Shown here piece by piece: positions 26,319-34,200 of a DNA stretch of 64,000 bases. The notes beneath the pieces were generated by a model. The model was not told where the DNA came from. It saw only the letters and a program-made list of their open reading frames with translations, and made no database searches. Every line of letters begins with the position of its first letter. Position 1 is the stretch's first letter. A program made the position numbers and the translations under genes. This DNA comes from Microvelia longipes (lineage: Eukaryota; Arthropoda; Insecta; Hemiptera; Veliidae), in assembly GCA_018340805.1 (NCBI GenBank), contig JACMZG010001914.1:50521044-50585043 (forward strand), in the 5' to 3' direction.

Positions 26319-29300
26319 AATATATACGTATATATTTATTTATATGTATGTATGTATGTATGTATATTTATTTATAAAGTCCCACGCTATAGGTTTTGGG
26401 ATATTAATTAGGGTTTGATTAAACAAACTGCTGGGGATTAATTATTTTTTGTATCAAGTTTCATTTCGAACCGACATAAACTCCGAAAATGATCGTGTTT
26501 CGTGAAAACGCCTATGAACAAAATGTCGTTCATACATACATAAACACACACACATACACATATGCATGAGTTCCTCATGCCGGGCGAATTTGCTTTGCAT
26601 CTCTTGCTTTCTTGCTTACCTGTCCAGTTCTTGCTAAGTGTTTTGGTTTATGCTTCGTAGCATAAACACCATAAACAGTTCTTATAAGAAATTGGCTTTT
26701 AATTGTTTGCACATTTTCCTAGATTTTTCACAGGAAATTATTCAAATCTTTTTTTAAGTTTTGAATAAATTGAGATTTGTATGAGTGCTCAAAATGTTGT
26801 GCAGCATAAATTTCCACCACCTATGGTACAAACATAAGCACGTTTGTTTAAAGCATAAACTGAAAAACTGACCAAAGTTTGGATTGGTTTGCTCGCATTC
26901 CAAAGTTCACTCGGGGGGAATTTCGCCAGGCATTGAGAAGCTCCGCGCCTGAATATTTCAATCGTGTCATAAGATTTTCCGGGGGGAGGGGGTGTTAAAG
27001 GCAAGAAGTCGTTTTTGATAAATCTTAAGTAGAACATCCTTATCCCTAATTTGAGGATTAGGATGTTTGAAAAATTAGATTTATTATTTAAATTATAAGC
27101 GCTAGTGGATTTTATACCATAAGGATGTAAATTAAAGTCTATCCACAAATAAATTTCAACCAATGTAATGATGACAAAACCGGCTTTCAACCTAATACAG
27201 GTCATCCTCAGTGCCGGTGAGAAGAAGCTAATTTTTGCTCTTGAGTCTTGTTACAAGATTTATGCAATGATTTGAGACTGGATGCAGACACACTGGGTCT
27301 GCATCCAGTCTCAAATCTTGTTACAAGACTCAAGAGGAAAAATTAGCTTCTTCTCACCGGCACTGAGGATGACCTGTATTAGGTTGAAAGCCGTTTGGTC
27401 ATCATTACATTGGTTAAAATTTATTTGTAGATAGACTTTTATTTACATCCTTTGAGATTTATTAGTTTTTAATAGCGTGGTTTTGAGAAGTCCCTTACAA
27501 ATGACACATTATTGTGGTTTTGGTTGGTTGGAAAAATGGTAGGATTGGTGACTTTTTCAACGATTTTTGTTTGTTGTGTTTGTAGATAGTGGCTGTTGGA
27601 AGTCTTTTTTGGTACCTCACCCTTCTAATATATTTATATTTTTCTATTCTTTCTATTTTTCTTTATAAAATAGGAAATTAGCTAAAAACATTACTTTGTG
27701 CATACGTATTATTATTATAAATACGTAATATTATTATTTTGATATAAATACGTGCACATAAATTATTATTATTTTATATTCATAATTAATATTATAATTT
27801 ATAATATAACTAATACGATGCTTAAAATATTAATTTAAATACTTGAAGACTGAAAACTTATTTAACGCAACCAATAAATTTTTTAATGACTTCTGGTTGT
27901 AAATTTATTTATACCAAATTAGGATTTAGGTTAAGAACTCGAATATGGGAAAGGTTATAGATCGGAGCCGGTTAATGTTCTATTACGGATGACTTTCAAA
28001 TTTTCAAGTGCACAATAAAATATCTTGTTAAATGGCGTGGCCACTGACTGTGACCTCCTTTCTCTGATTCCGGCTTTATAATCAGTTTATTTCACTCTAC
28101 CTTAAAATAAAACTACTGTTAAAGAAGAATACTGGAAAAGAGAAGGTGGACTGGAGGTTTCAAGCTATTTACGAAATCAATAATAGCGCTAAATCTTAAG
28201 CGCTAACAATGCCAATATTTACTTTTTTCAAAACTATTTAAAAAAATCAGGAACGGGTTACGTTTCCTCATCACATCGTAATCGCTACGCTCATCCTCCA
28301 CTGACCATGGTCAATGCTGCTTAACTTTTATGATTACACAAAAATCATGGATATACTTGTTTTATTATAAAGAAACTTGGTATACTTACGTAAAGTTGTA
28401 CACTTGTACCAAATTTTAACTCAATTGGATTGTTGTCCGATTTTTAACAATTTTGTTAAAAACTTCCACAAGTTGTTTGGTAAAACTTGATGCTGATCAT
28501 GACATACATAACTTGGCGTGTGGCCCTTGGCAACTTGCTGATTATGAGATACATAACATGAATTGGCACATATGTTAGTCTTATACATGGCTACATGCGA
28601 GGTAAATCTCAATCTATAAGCGCATCATTTTTCTGCGTTTTATGATTTTTCATTATTGCGGGTTAGTGACGTCATAAAAAAGATTTCCGAATAGCACAAC
28701 TACAGCAGTAGAATGATTTTCGTACAAAGTTTCAACTCTCTAGCATAAATACACTAGGAGCTACGATGATAACAGACTCGCACGCACACATAGACAGACA
28801 GACAACTTTGTGAAAACCACTCAGGAGGCCTTTAAAACCCCTTAAATAGATGATTCCGGTGACATCCCAGTGATTCCGGTGATATCCCAGTTTCGGATTT
28901 TTTTACGAACACTGTACTTTTTCTATGTACCTACGGTACGAATGAGGAAAAGTAACTAGGAATTGAACTTAGCTTCCCTATCTCACTTCACTTATCAGAA
29001 GTTCAAAAGAACAGACCCCTCTTTACTGCCTGCTTAGAGATCTTCAGCATGTTCTTGCCAGATTGTTCCGTGATAAGAACTGTTCTAGCCCCTACAGGGT
29101 GGCTATAATAGCTATATAATATAAAATATAATAGTTTATTTGAAAAGTCTAACATGGAGCCATCATAATCGGCGAGTCTTACTAAAGTCACTGATCTGTC
29201 GCCACTTTTAAAAATAAAAGAAGATGGCAACTGAAAACTCACCGGTTGATGATGACTTCATGTTAGGCTTTCCAAATGAACTATTATCTTTGTGGAGAGA

Positions 29301-31110
29301 GTCTCTACTTTAATTCCTCGTATAAATAACTCCACTTGAGCTCGACTTGTTCAAGCATACCTTAACGAAAAAAACTCGCGTGCGTCCCCAGTGAGGATTC
29401 AACAAATAACATTTATGTTAAAGGTTGGAAAAACCAAGTTTTTTACGTTTATACCGTAGGACGTTCAATTAATATAATAAATCAATAAAGAAGTGATCAG
29501 TAAATTTATTATATCGTTAAAACTCGGATAAAAAAACTTGTTTAATCGCTCTCCTGCAAGTTTACATTTAATTAATTTTATCAACAAGTTTGTTGAAACT
29601 CAAGTAAAGATTAATTTGTGAGTGACATTCAAATGATCAAAGGCCATTTCTGAGACATTATTTACATTATATTACTATTTATTTATATATATTATATATT
29701 ATTATACATTATTATATATTATATTACATTATTTCTGATATACTGCAAGGGAAAGAAAAAAGTTTTACAGCTCAAGGCCAAGTTTTCCCATAAGGCGAAG
29801 CTGCAGGTGAAAACTTCATAATCACCTGAGGCCGTAAGACTGAGGGAGGTAAACAAGTTAACTCCCTAGCTAAAATCCGAACTAAAATTGACTCCCGAGG
29901 CCTTGCCGATAATACGAGAGTTGAAATTCTTCGATCCCTGTCTTGTATTATATTTTACCTACGACTTAGATAATAAATGAAATATATTTCTATTAATTTA
30001 TAATTATTTATAATTAAAAAGAATAATTAAACTATTTTTCCAACTAAAACCTCGAGATTCAGCTTAACCAGTCATTATAGAGCATAATATCCTAACACTC
30101 TATTCCATCTTAATTCTAGAATCATGTAAAATAGTTAAATAATTTCCGGATAAGTTTAAAACTCACTCTATAATTCACATTGTAAATACCAGATACAATC
30201 TAGACTTATATCCGTTGCCTTGCCGAACAGCTCATTACCAAAAATCACCTACAATCTAGCCATTACTTTTTAACAAACTGAATGAGAGAATTAATTGATT
30301 TATTAAATGATTGACGATAATAAAGTCTTTTCTAAAAAGACTAAAACGTCTTCTTAGCTCGCACAATTTTTTTTTTCACTCAGGAATACTTGAGTTCAAA
30401 GCTCGAATGATCTCCCTTACTGTGGATGTTATGTATAAGCTTTTGCCATTCATCCATTTTTCGTTAATTTTTTAATTTAAGTATGTATTCAATTGTATTT
30501 TATTGTTTTTATAACTTTATATTTATGCGTTATAATGACGAATTATATCTATATGTATTATAGCTATATGCAATAATAATATAAATAAAATTTGTTGACG
30601 ATGGTGGGAATGAGAAGTTACAATTTGAAGGGATGTTATAACGATTGTAGGGGGTTTTCATTTTTTGTATTCATTCTCTTTCTTATTCCTTACATATTTA
30701 GAATTTGTTCTGTGACTTTGATTTTACTCGGCAAAGTTGACTCAATATAGCACTCACAAGTTTTACTGCGCTCTATTTATGTCCCTAGGGACGTAAATAT
30801 GTGATTTACGTCCCTAGGGACGTAAATATGTGTTTTACGTCCTAGGGAATAAATAGTGTTTTATACGTCCTAGGGACGTAAATATGTGTTTTACGTCCCT
30901 ATGGACATATAACACGTTTACTGGGCAAGTTCGCTACAAATAAAAACCTGATTTACAACTCAAGTCGTAGGTAAAAAGTTTTTTAAGAACTATTATTAGC
31001 GAATTTCCTTTGGAAATTCGGCTAATGGGATAGGCGTCATGGCGGAATTCGAACCTCGGACCACGACAAATCCGTTTCAGAGGTCCCTAATGACGAAAAA
31101 TACGTTTCGC

Positions 31111-31148
<38 letters not shown>

Positions 31149-31156
31149 TATTATAT

Positions 31157-31202
<46 letters not shown>

Positions 31203-34200
31203 ATGTATTTCTAGACACTTTCTTGTAAACACTCTATCTTTCGAACAGATTAATATTTTTTTACCAAACTTGGTACAAAAATCAACCTTCGGGAGGACAC
31301 GAACCCTATTGAAAACCAGGTTTTTGTGACGTCATTAACCCGGTTTGCTGAGTCAGCGAATTTTTCAAAAATCGGCAAAATTCAGGGTTACTATTTTTTG
31401 CCGCGAAAAAGGTCAATATTTATGTTTTTTGAGGCGCTGAATCGAATGAAACCGGTCCGAAGTCGATACGACCACTCTAAGTGACCAAAAAGTCCAAAAA
31501 AACCATTATAAATTACCAAAAACCAAAATTTAGGTCGATAAAAAATAAATTTCAAGTAGGGTGTCGTTTTCTATGTATTTTTGGGTGCTGAATCGAATGA
31601 AACCGGTCCGAAGTCGATACGACCACCTAAGTGACCAAAGTCCAAAAAACCATTATAAATTACCCAAAAACCAAAATTTAGGTCGATAAAAAATAAATTT
31701 CGAGTAGGGTGTCGTTTCTATGTATTTTTGGGCGCTGAATCGAATGAAACCGGTCCGAAGACGATACGACCACTCTAAGTGACCAAAAAGTCGAAAAAAC
31801 CACAAAAAATTATAGAAAACCAAAATTACGGTCGTTGAAAAATAAATTTCGAGTAGGGTGTCGTTTTCAATGTTTTTTGGGCCTCTGAGTTGAATGCCAG
31901 TGGTCCGGAGTCAATACGACCACTCAAACTCAGGGTACCTGGGTTCAAATCCTGGAAGGGACGATAATTTTTTATCGTTTTTTTTTACTAAATATAAGTT
32001 TACAACTAGAAATAATTCTGGCGCGGTGGTCGCATGTCGGGCGAATTTCCTTTGGATGCGAGCACTCAAACCAGAGTACTGGGTTCAAATCCTAGTAGGG
32101 ACAATAATTTTTTATCGTTTTCTTCACCTAATATAAGTTTACAACTACAAAATAATTCTGGCGCGGTGGTCCGCATGTCGGGCGAATTTCCTTTGGATGC
32201 GTGTTTCCGTGCTTTTTACATTATATAAGTTTACAACTACTAAATAAATAATTCCGACGCGGTGGTCCGCTGTCGGGCGAATTTCATTTAGAATGCGTGT
32301 TTCCGTGCAAAACAACCCATTTCTTGCTTATGCAAGAACCATGCCCATTGCGTGGTTCCGGTTCATGCTTTAGAACCTAAGCAGTTACTCAATTGTCAAG
32401 CACTGCTCGTAACTCATTTTGTCTGTATTTTACCAAAGGAAATGCGCTAAAACCTTTAAGATAACTGACTAAGCTTAAAGATGAGTAACTAAGCTTTAAA
32501 CTAGTGCAAATAATAGTGCGTACTTCTAATTTTAGAGGCATAGTTTTGTGCAACCAACTGGATAGTTATGCGCATTTCCTTTGGTAAATACAGACAAAAT
32601 GAGTTACGAGCAGTGCTTGACAATTGAGTAACTGCTTAGGTTCTAAAGCATGAACCGGAACCACGCAATGGGCATGGTTCTTGCATAAGCAGAAATGGGT
32701 TGTTTAGCACGGAAACACGCATTCTAAATGAAATTCGCCCGACAGCGGACCACCGCGTCGGAATTATTTATTTAGTAGTTGTAAACTTATATATAATGTA
32801 AAAAGCACGGAAACACGCATCCAAAGGAAATTCGCCCGACATGCGGACCACCGCGCCAGAATTTTTTTTTAAAGTAATGTCTTATTTTTCCAACAACTAG
32901 CAAGTATGTTTTTTCTTACAGTGTACATGTTGTTCTCTCCTAACACGAAACATTCAGGGAAATAAGTATCGATTATCCCTCATTCCCTTTTCCAAGGTCT
33001 CTTATTTTTAGTATTTAATTTCCTAAAGTAATACGTGTTGTTATCGCGTTAAAAGTTTTTGCTGTTGTTCAAGTTAATTAACTTTCCATGCACTCACTCA
33101 CGAGCCCATATATAAGCACGAACTTGATTTGTTTTGCTGCCCTAGTTCTAATATTATTTCTACTTGAGCTTATATATTTTACATGACATTATTACATTAC
33201 TTTAAAAATAAATAAATAAACGATACTTAATAAACAATTAAAATCCTCTATAATAAATAAACAAACTGTTCATAACAATAATTAAGTAAGTAAACGCCTT
33301 ATTATAAATTGATAAATAAACTCTTTATAATAAATAAATTAAAAAACACTCCAATAAAATAATCCAATAAATGAATGCTTTTGAATAAATAAATAAACAA
33401 TTTATAATATATTAAATAATTCAACGTTTTATAATATTAAAGAAATGCTTTATAATGAAAAAAAATAAACGTTCTATAATAATAAATAAACTTTCTATAA
33501 TAAATATTTATTTATTAAACACTTTATAATAATTAAATAAATGGACACTTTATTATAAATACGCTACACTTTAAAATAAGTAAGTAAACGCGTTATAATT
33601 ATTCAATTAATTAATGCTTTATAATAAATAAATAAAAACAACGCTTTATAATAAATAAATGGATATACACTTAATACTTTGAACCTTAGAGATATATTAA
33701 TAGAGTGGCCCTACTGGTTAAGTTTTCAAACATCAAACATGTAACCTGACCACCTTTGCTTAAAAATATAATCAAATATTCAGTACAAAATTACAGTAAC
33801 TTATATATATTAGAACGATAAAAATACAAATCATAACTCAAACAATGTGCGGGAAGTCGAAATCAATTGATTTATTATAACCTTTACTCACTCTTGTAGG
33901 AGGTTTCAATGAGGGTATAGAGAGCCCCTGAGAGCTCAAAAAATTAATAAAACACCCAAGTCTCTCCACATAATATTTATTGACAGAGCCAGCTTTCAAC
34001 CTTTTGGTCATCATCAGTGCCGGCGAACGATGTATAAAGGTAGTAAGAAGTCACTTGTTAGCTTTGACAAATCGGAGCTCAAAAAATATTCTTGGCCTCT
34101 CAATGTATTAAGATAGGCTATGCCCCTTAAGTGTATACCTCTAGTGTATACTCTAGTATATACCTCTAGTGTATACCTGTATGCTTTGAACTATAAAGCT

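Larger units (their letters stand above)
27140..27455. mobile_element. Foldback element with two class B hammerheads
   Basis: Arms of about 145 bp run from ACAAATAAATTTCAACCAAT (left) to their reverse complement near 27440, meeting at the inverted pair GGATGCAGACACA/TGGGTCTGCATCC around 27290. Each arm has the GGCA-CTGAGGA-stem II-GAAA core. It is the most symmetric of the class B copies. Confidence 0.8.
33688..34150 (+). mobile_element. MITE-2 copy interrupted by a hammerhead-bearing insertion
   Basis: The left end AGAGATATATTAATAGAGTG and right part ATAGGCTATGCCCCTTAAGT belong to MITE-2. Between them, 33945-34074 is foreign and flanked by the direct repeat GAGCTCAAAAAAT. This dates the insertion after the MITE-2 copy. 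Confidence 0.7.

Noticed and set aside
26789..27205. 138-codon minus-strand open frame
   Set aside because: It begins inside a hammerhead foldback arm, runs through AT-rich and poly-G sequence and has no motif, so it is chance.
29003..29242. 79-codon minus-strand frame beside a hammerhead relic, considered as a Penelope-like C-terminal part
   Set aside because: I could not identify RT or GIY-YIG motifs, so no assignment is made.
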